DNA of 64,000 nt, taken from CAXBBB01 sp963815505. Lineage in GTDB: Bacteria; Bacteroidota; Rhodothermia; Rhodothermales; BA12. This document shows, in pieces, positions 55,474-63,351 of the stretch. A model generated the notes under the pieces. The model saw only the letters and a list, made by a program, of their open reading frames with translations. It had not been told where the DNA came from and ran no database searches. A program made the translations under genes and the position numbers. Numbering within the stretch: position 1 is the stretch's first letter; the number at the start of each line of letters is the position of its first letter. The DNA lies in NCBI GenBank assembly GCA_963815505.1, contig CAWFGU010000024.1:124001-188000 (forward strand), read 5' to 3'.

Positions 55474-55869
55474 TCAGCGGATGCGGTCGGTGATTCCGCC
55501 CTGCTCGAGCACCAATCCTCGCAGCAGGAAGCCCGCCGTCGCCGGGTTGCTCGCCAGCGGCACGTCGTGGACGTTGCACGTGCGCAGCAGCGTCTGGATG
55601 TCTGGGTCGTGCGGGTGTTTGTCCATCGGGTCGACGAAGAACACGACGCCTGCCACCAGTCCTTCGGCCACGCGCGCCGCGATCTGCACGTCGCCGCCGT
55701 AGGGTCCCGAAAGCAGGCGTTCGACCTCCAATCCGGTCGCCTCGGCGATGACCGACCCAGTCGTGTTCGTCGCGATCAGGTCGAAGCGGACCAGCGCGTC
55801 GTAATACGTGCGGGCGAAGGCGAGCATCTCGTCTTTCTTGCCGTCGTGGGCGATGAGGGCGAGCGTCAT
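55474..55869 (-). CDS. mgsA: Methylglyoxal synthase
   Basis: A 131-residue cytosolic enzyme that converts dihydroxyacetone phosphate to methylglyoxal and phosphate. Motifs: IAHDGKKDEM (His8, Asp9), ATNTTGSVIAE with phosphate-binding Thr, SGPYGGDVQIAARVAEG, FFVDPMDKHPHDPDIQ with the catalytic Asp, and RTCNVHDVPLASNPATA. Length matches the family. The pathway bypasses lower glycolysis when phosphate is low. It is the first gene of the mgsA-CHMI pair. Confidence 0.96.
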   Translation of the reverse strand: MTLALIAHDGKKDEMLAFARTYYDALVRFDLIATNTTGSVIAEATGLEVERLLSGPYGGDVQIAARVAEGLVAGVVFFVDPMDKHPHDPDIQTLLRTCNVHDVPLASNPATAGFLLRGLVLEQGGITDRIR

Positions 55870-55965
55870 GTCGGTGCGAGGTGGGAGAGTCGCAATATCG
55901 ACGCCGCACGCGGAGCGCCGGTTGCCAGCCGAGAGAGCGAACCGCTTTCGTTTCGTTGCCGTCGC

Positions 55966-56640
55966 TTATCGAACGATGGGCAGGGTCCGCGTTTCGGCAA
56001 ACGTCTCGCCCTGAATCCGCAAGAACAAGAAGTAGACGCCGCTGCTCATCTGGCTGGTGTCGAGCGGCCCATCGAACAGCTCGGCGACGTGACGCCCCTG
56101 GGCGTCGTAGAGGCTGGCGACGACGCTCTGCGCACGCTGAACGGCCAGCCGCATCCGCACGGCTCCACGTGCCGGGTTGGGATAGGGACCGGCGAGTGCG
56201 AACGGCGTCATCAGTTCGACGTAGAGGCTGTTTTCTGGACCCATCATCTCGGCGCCGTCCAAATCGACCTGCCGCAGGCGGAAGCGGTAGGCTCCGGCTT
56301 CGAGGCCGATGACGACGAAAGCATAGTCCTGCGTCTCGCTGGTCGTGCCCATGCCGTCGACCCACCCGGCCGACTGCCAGTCCGCGTCGAGCGCGCGCAC
56401 CTGCACGTCGAAACCGTCGTTGTCGCGTTCGGACGCCGTCTGCCACGTCACGATGACGCCCCTTTCCTGCTGCGCCACGTCGAACGCGACCAACTCGACC
56501 GGAAGGACAGGGTCGACCGTGACGTTGACGGTGTCGCGCGCCGTGCGTCCGGCCCCATCGGTGTTGACGCGGTCGGCGGACAGGGCGGACGGGATAGGAG
56601 CGCTCAATATCGCACCTCCGAACCCGCAGACTCGCCTCAC
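55966..56640 (-). pseudogene. 5'-truncated T9SS cargo gene
   Basis: About 224 residues from a GTG at 56640 without a signal peptide. The content is the usual C-terminal part of a T9SS cargo: LPVELVAFDV, VIVTWQTASERDNDGFDVQV (fibronectin-III-like), then PYPNPARGAVRMRL, LYDAQGRHVAELFDG and SGVYFLFLRIQGE, RTLPIVR. Such tails occur only on exported proteins, but here the signal peptide and catalytic or binding part are missing; the frame runs upstream to the plsC start region without a good start. It is either a remnant or a misassembled gene. Confidence 0.65.
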
Positions 56641-56670
56641 CGTAGCACCGCGCCGAATCGCCCCGATGCC

Positions 56671-57522
56671 ATGCGCGCCCTCTCGTCTGCCTTCACCTGG
56701 ATCTGCATGGTCCTGCTCATCGCTCTATGGGTGCCGCTGCTGGGCCTGATCCGCCTGTTCGACCGCGATCCCGTCCGCTACCGGACGGGCCGCTGGTTTC
56801 GGAGGCTCGGCGTGTCGATGACGTACGTCAACCCGGCGTGGGACATCACGATCGAGCGCCAAGACTCAGTCGCCGACCCGCGCCTGCCCTACGTCGTGGT
56901 GAGCAACCACCTCTCTAACGCCGACATTCCGCTGATCAGCCGCCTGCCGTGGGAGATGAAGTGGGTGGGCAAGAAAAGCCTGTTCGACATGCCGGTTGTC
57001 GGGTGGCTGATGACGTGGGCCGGAGACATTCCGGTCGACCGGCGCGACGCGACCAGCCGAGCCAACGTCCTCAAACGGGCCACGTGGTACCTCAAGCGCA
57101 AGTGCTCCGTCATGTTCTTCCCCGAGGGCACGCGCAGTAGGGATGGCGTACTCCTCCGTTTTGCCGATGGACCGTTCCGTCTTGCCATCGAAAACGGCGT
57201 GCCCATCCTGCCGCTCGCCGTCGACGGCACCAAAGACGCGCTACCCAAGAGCGACTGGAAGTTCGGCGTCGCCGACGCCATCCGCCTGCGCGTGCTCAAT
57301 CCGATTCCGACCGACGGACTGACCGCGGCGGACGCGCCCGAGCTGCGCGAACGTGTCCGCCGCATTGTAGCGGGTCAACTGGCTGAGTGGAGGGGCGTAC
57401 CGATCGGCGAGGTGCTGGGCGATCCGGCTCCCCTGCTGGCCGACGAACCGGCTGCGGTCGGAGGCGTCGAAGAAGTCGCAAAGGCGCCCTCCCGTCTTGA
57501 CGCCTCGCGCGGAGCGGTGTAG
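56671..57522 (+). CDS. plsC: 1-acyl-sn-glycerol-3-phosphate acyltransferase
   Basis: A 283-residue membrane enzyme that acylates lysophosphatidic acid to phosphatidic acid. An N-terminal helix (FTWICMVLLIALWVPLLGLI) is followed by the PlsC domain: block I SNHLSNADIP with His and Asp of NHx4D, block II region KWVGKKSLFDMPVVGW, block III FFPEGTRSRDG, and VPILPLAVDGT. The Ala/Val-rich tail is extra. ATG 56671 is used; its stop TAG (57520-57522) forms part of the promoter of the following tRNA gene. Confidence 0.92.
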   Translation: MRALSSAFTWICMVLLIALWVPLLGLIRLFDRDPVRYRTGRWFRRLGVSMTYVNPAWDITIERQDSVADPRLPYVVVSNHLSNADIPLISRLPWEMKWVGKKSLFDMPVVGWLMTWAGDIPVDRRDATSRANVLKRATWYLKRKCSVMFFPEGTRSRDGVLLRFADGPFRLAIENGVPILPLAVDGTKDALPKSDWKFGVADAIRLRVLNPIPTDGLTAADAPELRERVRRIVAGQLAEWRGVPIGEVLGDPAPLLADEPAAVGGVEEVAKAPSRLDASRGAV

Positions 57523-57527
57523 TTTAG
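57497..57527 (+). promoter_or_regulatory. Promoter of tRNA-Gln, overlapping plsC stop
   Basis: TTGACG (57497-57502), a 17-base spacer and TAGTTTAG (57520-57527). The first three bases of the -7 box are the plsC stop codon. Transcription would start about 6 bases before the tRNA. Confidence 0.75.
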
Positions 57528-57538
57528 CCGTCCTGCCT

Positions 57539-57611
57539 TGCCCGGTAGCTTAATTGGCAGAGCACCAGTTTCTGGATCTGGGGGTTGGAGGTTCGAGTCC
57601 TCCCCGGGCAG
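57539..57611 (+). tRNA. tRNA-Gln (anticodon CTG)
   Basis: A 73-base cloverleaf. Acceptor stem TGCCCGG (57539-57545) pairs perfectly with CCGGGCA (57604-57610), discriminator G at 57611. D arm GCT...AGC with GG in the loop. Anticodon stem CCAGT/TCTGG (57565-57569/57577-57581) with a U-U at the base of the loop TTCTGGA, anticodon CTG at 57572-57574. T stem GGAGG/CCTCC with loop TTCGAGT. CCA is not encoded. The anticodon reads CAG codons. Confidence 0.93.
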
Positions 57612-57616
57612 CTCAC

Positions 57617-57653
57617 ACGCCCCGTCGCCGCTCCAGGTGACGGGGCGTTCGTG
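57617..57653 (+). terminator. Hairpin after tRNA-Gln
   Basis: CGCCCCGTC (57619-57627) pairs with GACGGGGCG (57639-57647); CACA and GTGTG outside can add to the stem. No T-run follows. Confidence 0.55.
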
Positions 57654-57672
57654 TGTCGGCGAGGTGCGCAGC

Positions 57673-59598
57673 CTATTGCTGCTGCGAGAGCCAGCGCTCC
57701 ATCGCTTGACTATACCGCTCGTCGTCCGGCTCCATCCGTCCGGCATCGAGGTAGTATTTCCGAGCTTCCTCGCTCTCCTTCATTGCAAGCGCAATGTCAC
57801 CCAGCAGGATGAGCTGATCGAAGCTGATCGGCACGAGCGGAATGGCACTCTCATTGGTCACGGCGAGGGCTTCTTCGTAGCGCTTCAACTGGTAGAGCGT
57901 GCGCGCGCGCAGGTGGTGGTAGTACCATATGTCGCGCTTGGCGACGGCCTGCTCCAGCTTGCGCAGCGCCAGGACCGACTCGCCTGCTTCGACGTGGAGT
58001 TGGATGTCGGCCAGTCGAGGAGCGACATATCCTGAGTCGTTCTGGACGGCCCGGTCGAAGTAGGCGCGGGCGGCGAAGGAGTTTCCGTCGATGGCAAGCG
58101 TGACGCGCCCCAGGTGATAGTAGGCTGGGGCAAAGGACGAGTAGAGCCGTGTGGCCCGCACGAACTGGTCGCGTGCCTCGGTCAGCTGCGCGTTGTTCTC
58201 GAGCCGGATTCCTTCGTTGACGAGGTCGAGCGCCGACTGGGGAGCCGCTTGCTGCTTGAGGTCGAACGCGATCAGCCACAACTGAATGCTGTCGATCATC
58301 GCGCGGTCGGTGGTTTTGGCGAGTGCCCGGCCAAAACTGGTCACCGCTTCGGCATCGTTCCCCTCAACTTGGGCGGCGAAGGCTTTGAACAGGTGGTAGT
58401 ACGGCTGACGCTCGGTTCGGCGCTGGTTGACCAGGTTGACGAGCGCGCTGCTTCCGAGCAGCGACTGCTGAGAGGTGATCTGGTCGCTGAGCAGTTCGGC
58501 TACCTCGTCAAACTCCTCCCGCCACCCCAGATCGGCTAACAGCCTAGTCTGGCGAGGCATCGCGTCGAGGGCTTCGAGCGGCAGCCGAGTCAGCGGCTGA
58601 GCAGGGGAGAGCGCTTGGTCGCGGTAGAGCAGCATGCGCGCCAGCACGTCGACGAATGTGCGAAACTTGAAGTCCTCGTGCTTGCCGGTCTCGAAGAAGC
58701 TCAGTCGGCGGATGCGATAGCGGTCGGCGGCGTTGGCCGTATTGGAAGTGAGCGAGGAGCGGATGGCGTCGAGCTGCTCACGCAGGCGCTGGGCCTCCTG
58801 CCCGGGAAGGGCGAGGTACCCACTCAGACTATCGGTGAGCGCGACCAGATTGGAGTCGGTCTGGACCGCTTCCGCGATCACGTCCGCATCGATGTCGTCC
58901 GCGGTCAGGCGAGACTGAAGCTCGGCCGTGCTCTCCTGCACTCTCGCAACGGGGCGCCGGGCCACGTCGTGTAGCAGCCGCTGGCCGTCCTCATAGAACG
59001 AGAACACGCGCACCGAGTCTCCCGCCTGAGCAAACGGAAGCAGGTGATCGGTCGCCTGGATCGGATCGGTGTCGGCCAACAGGCGCCCCTTCTCGTAGGA
59101 CGACAGGTAGGTGGCGTAACCGGGGTAGAACGCTTCTCCGAACGTCAGCGCGCGCTCGGCCGGGGCGAGGTCGTTGCTGATGAGGATCGGGCGGTACAGG
59201 TCGAGTTCGTCTCTTGGAAACGCGGCCACGACATAGTCGAACGTTTTGGTGCGGCTCGCGGGCGATAGTGTCGCTGCCCGAACGATGGTGTCTCCCTGCT
59301 CAAGCTTGATCGTATTCAATCCCTGACTCAGATCCTTAACCTCCATCTCCCACGTTCCTTGGGGGCGATAGGTAAAGTAGAGGTAGGGCGAGTCATGGAA
59401 CGAGGCGGGAGAAGGGGCCGGATTGCCCTCCTCGTCCGACAGGTTGACGACGATGTAGCGCTCCGGCGCGAACAGTTTCTTTTCGCGGTAGAGAATCGCT
59501 GCCTCGTAATCGGCTTGGGCGATGGCAATGTCGCTCAGACCAACGCTGGCGACGATCAGCAGTAGGAGCGAGAGAGGACGCGCAGAAAAATGGGTCAT
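57673..59598 (-). CDS. Secreted TPR protein
   Basis: A 641-residue protein with signal peptide (ARPLSLLLLIVASVGLSDIAIAQ). Residues ~25-150 are a beta-rich domain with a DUF5103-like feel (SPYLYFTYRPQGTWEMEVKD), then a helical region, and from about 400 tetratricopeptide repeats (AYYHLGRVTLAIDGNSFAARAYF, LRARTLYQLKRYEEALAV, LGDIALAMKESEEARKYY). Likely periplasmic; partner unknown. It is divergent from the galactanase gene and converges with tRNA-Gln. Confidence 0.82.
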   Translation of the reverse strand: MTHFSARPLSLLLLIVASVGLSDIAIAQADYEAAILYREKKLFAPERYIVVNLSDEEGNPAPSPASFHDSPYLYFTYRPQGTWEMEVKDLSQGLNTIKLEQGDTIVRAATLSPASRTKTFDYVVAAFPRDELDLYRPILISNDLAPAERALTFGEAFYPGYATYLSSYEKGRLLADTDPIQATDHLLPFAQAGDSVRVFSFYEDGQRLLHDVARRPVARVQESTAELQSRLTADDIDADVIAEAVQTDSNLVALTDSLSGYLALPGQEAQRLREQLDAIRSSLTSNTANAADRYRIRRLSFFETGKHEDFKFRTFVDVLARMLLYRDQALSPAQPLTRLPLEALDAMPRQTRLLADLGWREEFDEVAELLSDQITSQQSLLGSSALVNLVNQRRTERQPYYHLFKAFAAQVEGNDAEAVTSFGRALAKTTDRAMIDSIQLWLIAFDLKQQAAPQSALDLVNEGIRLENNAQLTEARDQFVRATRLYSSFAPAYYHLGRVTLAIDGNSFAARAYFDRAVQNDSGYVAPRLADIQLHVEAGESVLALRKLEQAVAKRDIWYYHHLRARTLYQLKRYEEALAVTNESAIPLVPISFDQLILLGDIALAMKESEEARKYYLDAGRMEPDDERYSQAMERWLSQQQ

Positions 59599-59814
59599 GA
59601 ATCGGAACCGGTGGGCCAGTCAATAAAGACTAAGATACGCCGCATGTGGCCGGGTCAGCGGGAAGAGGCGCGGGAGATACGGTGCGGAGAAACTGTGCAA
59701 ACTCTGCGGGTGCTTCCGGGTCTAGTCGTCCGCTGCGTCTGCGTTTTCGATAGTTCCTGCTCGCCCTTTCGGCATCCGATCGAACGTCAGCGCGTCCGGG
59801 CGGTTGGCCGAGGC

Positions 59815-61158
59815 ATGAAGTCTCTCGTCGCTCTCTTCTTGCTGATCGTCGCATCGGCGCCGCTGTCGGCGCAGCCCGCCGACTTCCTGCGCTGCGCCGA
59901 CGCCTCGTTTCTCGACGACGTGGAACGAGGCGGAGCGTTCGTCCAAGCCGACCCGCTGGCCCAGTTGCGCGACGTGGGAATCAACAGCGTCCGCCTGCGC
60001 CTCTTCCATTCTCCCGACGTGCTGAGCGACAGCCTGCCCGCCGTCCTCGCCCTAGCCCGCCGCGCCGACGCGCTGGGCCTGTCGCTCGTCCTCGACCTGC
60101 ACTACTCGGATACCTGGGCCGATCCGGCTGATCAGGCGCCGCCTGACGCGTGGACCTCGCTGGGCTATCCCCTACTGCGCGACAGCGTGCGGCAGTACTC
60201 CGAACGTGTCGTCCGCGCGTTTGTGGAGCAGGGGACGCCGCCCGCGCTGGTGCAAGTCGGAAACGAGACGACGGGCGGAATGCTTTGGCCGACCGGGCGC
60301 GTCGGCGGCGCATTCGATACGCCCCAGCAGTGGGAACGACTCGGCGGACTGCTCGCGAGCGGCATCGCGGGCGTCCGTACGGCGGCTCCGGACGCCGAGG
60401 TCGTGCTCCACATCCACGACGGCGGCGATCCGGCAACGGTTCGCTGGTGGTTCGATCACGTGCGCGATGAGGGAGTAGCCTTCGACGCGATCGGGCTGTC
60501 GTTCTACCCATGGTGGCACGGCACGCTCGCCGAACTGGAAGCGACCGTCGCCGACGCTGCCGAGCGTTACGGAGTGCCCATCTTCGTCGCCGAGACCGCC
60601 TATCCGTGGACGCTGGACTGGTTCGACGACACCAACAACATCGTCGGCCTGCCCGGTCAGCTGCTCGACGGTTTCCTCGCTACGCCCGACGGTCAGGCGG
60701 CATTTCTGTCGCGGGTCGTCACGGCCGTCTCCGACCTGCCCGCTGGCCGTGGACGCGGAGTCTGCTACTGGGCTCCCGACTGGATCGCGGCTCCGACGTT
60801 CGGCTCGGCGTGGGAGAATCTGGCGCTGTTTGACGATTCGGGCGCCATCCTGCCAGCCGCGTCGGCATTGGGGCGCGTGAAGACGACGGCTACCACGCCC
60901 AGCCTCTCCCTGGACGACCGCATCGCGGTGCATCCCAATCCGGCAAGCCAACTCGTTCGCATCCGGCTTTCTGCATCGAGCCGGTGTAGCCGTATCGTCG
61001 TGTCGGATCTGGTGGGACGCGAGCGATCGGTGCGAGATGCGTGCGGGAGCGATGCCGAGATCGACGTGAGTGGTCTCGAACCCGGCCTCTACTTGGTCAC
61101 CGTGCAGCCTAGCGATGGACCGTCTTCGCGAGCGGCACTGATCGTCGCGCGACACTGA
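59815..61158 (+). CDS. GH53 endo-beta-1,4-galactanase with T9SS sorting domain
   Basis: A 447-residue protein from ATG 59815 with signal peptide MKSLVALFLLIVASAPLSAQ. The GH53 TIM barrel has FLRCADASFLDDVE, VRLRLFHSP, LDLHYSDTWADP, the acid/base Glu151 in QVGNETTGG, SFYPWWHG and the nucleophile Glu260 in VAETAYPW. GH53 enzymes cut beta-1,4-galactan side chains of pectin/arabinogalactan. The C-terminal ~70 residues (VHPNPASQLVRIRLSAS, SDLVGRERSV, LEPGLYLVTVQPSDG) are a T9SS sorting domain, so the enzyme is exported to the surface. No galactan-uptake genes are adjacent. Confidence 0.93.
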   Translation: MKSLVALFLLIVASAPLSAQPADFLRCADASFLDDVERGGAFVQADPLAQLRDVGINSVRLRLFHSPDVLSDSLPAVLALARRADALGLSLVLDLHYSDTWADPADQAPPDAWTSLGYPLLRDSVRQYSERVVRAFVEQGTPPALVQVGNETTGGMLWPTGRVGGAFDTPQQWERLGGLLASGIAGVRTAAPDAEVVLHIHDGGDPATVRWWFDHVRDEGVAFDAIGLSFYPWWHGTLAELEATVADAAERYGVPIFVAETAYPWTLDWFDDTNNIVGLPGQLLDGFLATPDGQAAFLSRVVTAVSDLPAGRGRGVCYWAPDWIAAPTFGSAWENLALFDDSGAILPAASALGRVKTTATTPSLSLDDRIAVHPNPASQLVRIRLSASSRCSRIVVSDLVGRERSVRDACGSDAEIDVSGLEPGLYLVTVQPSDGPSSRAALIVARH

Positions 61159-61176
61159 CACTGTCGCAATTAAAAC

Positions 61177-61189
61177 TGCAACAGTTGCA
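61177..61189. promoter_or_regulatory. Palindromic operator-like site upstream of the MerR-type gene
   Basis: TGCAACAGTTGCA is a perfect 6-1-6 inverted repeat and sits 32 bases before ATG 61221, inside an otherwise AT-rich stretch; the overlapping GTTGCAAC is itself an 8-base palindrome. It is a good candidate operator for autoregulation by the MerR-type protein. Confidence 0.5.
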
Positions 61190-61220
61190 ACATTAGCTGC
61201 AGGCTTGTGTTGAGGACGGC

Positions 61221-61841
61221 ATGACGCTGCCCAACACTCCTCCAGACGGCTGGACCCTGCCCGACTTTCTCGCGGTTGCCAATAGCCAGCTCGACATCCT
61301 TCTGCCCGCCCTATCGGACAAGAGGACGGGGCGTTCAGTGTCGGTCCGACTGCTGCGGCACCTCACGACGCTCGGATTGATCGACGAACCCGAGAAGGCG
61401 GGACGCGAGTCGCGTTACCGGCGTCGTCACCTGCTGCAATTACTCGTCGTGCGTCGGCTGATGGTGCTGGGCCACACGACGACGGCCATCGGCGATCAGG
61501 TGCGGGCGATGGAGGCGGCGCGTCTCGAAGAGATGCTCGAAGGCGACGTGCGGCTCGAAACCGATTCGGCAGTTCCGGCGCGCCAACTGCCGGCGCGCCA
61601 ACCGGAAGAGCCGCGCGCGCTCCACACCGCCGACTCTCTGCCCGAACCGTCGTCCAACGCTGCCGCGCGCTACGTCGCGCAACTGCGCAGCCGAGGCCAG
61701 CCGCCGACGGGCACCCTCGTCGGCGAGCTGTGGATGCACGTCGATCTGGCCGACGGCGTCGAGTTGAAGGTGCGCGCCGACCGCCACGCTACGCTCACTC
61801 CCGACGACTATCTGCGCATGCTGCGCCGCGCGCTCCGCTGA
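61221..61841 (+). CDS. MerR-type helix-turn-helix regulator
   Basis: A 206-residue cytosolic protein. Residues ~40-90 are a winged helix of MerR type (SVSVRLLRHLTTLGLIDEPEKAGRESRYRRRH in parts, then LLQLLVVRRLMVLGHTT), but the HTH starts some 35 residues in rather than at the N-terminus. The C-terminal half (VGELWMHVDLADGVELKVRA) looks beta-rich and may be an effector or dimer domain; no metal or drug-binding motif is seen. The VWA gene starts 66 bases after it, so they probably form one operon. Confidence 0.8.
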   Translation: MTLPNTPPDGWTLPDFLAVANSQLDILLPALSDKRTGRSVSVRLLRHLTTLGLIDEPEKAGRESRYRRRHLLQLLVVRRLMVLGHTTTAIGDQVRAMEAARLEEMLEGDVRLETDSAVPARQLPARQPEEPRALHTADSLPEPSSNAAARYVAQLRSRGQPPTGTLVGELWMHVDLADGVELKVRADRHATLTPDDYLRMLRRALR

Positions 61842-61906
61842 CTACTCCAGCCGCGGTCCGACCGTGACGATCACCAACCCCCTCCGACTTCCAACCTCCA
61901 TCCGCC

Positions 61907-63232
61907 ATGATGCTGCCCCGACTCGAACTCTTCCCATCCCGCCCTTTCGTCTGCTCCGACGCACCGACCGTCCTGGACCTGCTCGTCCGCATCCACGCGC
62001 CTGACGCCGCTCCGCGTTCCGGTGGACGCCGCCCGCTCAACCTCGCCTTCGTCGTCGATAAATCGGGATCGATGGCGGGAGCGAAACTGGAAGCCGCCAA
62101 AGAAGCCGTCCGCACCGCCGTCAGCCAACTGCGCCCCGACGACACCGCTGCACTCATTTCGTACGACGACCAAGTGTCGGTCGACCATGCCGCCGCGCCG
62201 GTTGGTGACGGACGCGCGCTGCTCGCCGCCGTCGACGCGATCGAACTGGGCGGGTCGACGGCGCTCTATGACGGCTGGCTGGCTGGAGCCGAGCAGGCAG
62301 CTGGAGCGCTCCGAGACGACGCGCTCAACCGCGTGTTGCTGCTCTCCGACGGACAGGCCAACGCCGGGCTGACCGATCCGTCGGCCATTGCCGAGCACGT
62401 GCGCGGACTGGCGAGCCGGGGCGTGTCGACGAGCGCGCTGGGCATCGGCCGCGACTTCGACGAGCGCCTGATGCAGGTCATCGCGGACGCCGGGGACGGC
62501 ACCTACTATTTCATCGAAGACCCGGCCGCGCTGCCTACGTTCTTCGAGGCCGAACTCAGCGGCCTCAACGCTACGGTCGGCACGTCGGTGCGCATGCGCT
62601 TCTCGCGGGCCAAAGGCGTCCGGCTGGGCGAGATGCTGACCGATCTGCCGCACGACACCACCGTCCGCATCGACCGCGCGCTGACTCCGGCAGACGGCGG
62701 CGTCCACGGATTGGCCGGACTGGTGGAGCAGCCTGCGCGCTGGAAGTGGTCGGTTCTACCGCCGATGACGAGCGGGCACACGTTCTCCGCCTTGCTGCGG
62801 CTGATCGTACCGCCGCAGACCGACGCTGCAACGGTCGCGCTGGGCGATCTGGTGCTGTCGTGGATTCCGGCGGGCGAGCAGCGCCGAGTCGCCGCCCTCC
62901 TCGACACGCTCGAACTCGACGCGGTGCCTCAGGCCGAGTGGGACGCCGTCGCCGAGCACCCGGACGTGGTGCGCGAGCGGACGCGGCAGGAATCCGGTCG
63001 GCTGAGCGCACAGGCCGAAGAGCAGGTGCGGAGCGGAGATCTGGCCGCGGCGCGCCTGTCGCTCGAAGCGGCGGTGTTTCCGATGCGCATCATGAGACGC
63101 GTCGACCCGAGCGTCGCCGGAGAGATCGCCGCCCTCGAGCAGGCGGCATCCGCCCTCGACGACGGCGATGCAGTCCGGGCCGCCAAGTCGGCGCACAACG
63201 CGGGGTATCTGAGGAGGCGTTCGCGCAAGTGA
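61907..63232 (+). CDS. VWA-domain protein with intact MIDAS
   Basis: A 441-residue protein without a signal peptide. Residues 40-225 are a von Willebrand factor A domain: MIDAS motif VVDKSGSM (Asp51, Ser53, Ser55), GGSTALYDG for the Thr, and LLLSDGQAN for the second Asp. The rest is a beta-sandwich-like part (VRMRFSRAKGVRLGEML) and a helical C-terminus (SAQAEEQVRSGDLAAARLSL). Metal-dependent ligand binding is likely; the partner is unknown. It follows the MerR-type gene, suggesting control by it. Confidence 0.87.
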   Translation: MMLPRLELFPSRPFVCSDAPTVLDLLVRIHAPDAAPRSGGRRPLNLAFVVDKSGSMAGAKLEAAKEAVRTAVSQLRPDDTAALISYDDQVSVDHAAAPVGDGRALLAAVDAIELGGSTALYDGWLAGAEQAAGALRDDALNRVLLLSDGQANAGLTDPSAIAEHVRGLASRGVSTSALGIGRDFDERLMQVIADAGDGTYYFIEDPAALPTFFEAELSGLNATVGTSVRMRFSRAKGVRLGEMLTDLPHDTTVRIDRALTPADGGVHGLAGLVEQPARWKWSVLPPMTSGHTFSALLRLIVPPQTDAATVALGDLVLSWIPAGEQRRVAALLDTLELDAVPQAEWDAVAEHPDVVRERTRQESGRLSAQAEEQVRSGDLAAARLSLEAAVFPMRIMRRVDPSVAGEIAALEQAASALDDGDAVRAAKSAHNAGYLRRRSRK

Positions 63233-63351
63233 GGCGGAAGGCGAGGACGGCGGATGAGCAACGTCTGGATGCGTGGGCAGTCTTCGTGCTATCCTCTCGC
63301 TGAATTGGCGGTGCTGTTTCTTTTTTAGCATACCGATCTACTCGTTGTCGC

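Noticed and set aside
55456..56670. Plus-strand open frame upstream of plsC
   Set aside because: It is antisense to mgsA and the T9SS tail; plsC homology starts at ATG 56671.
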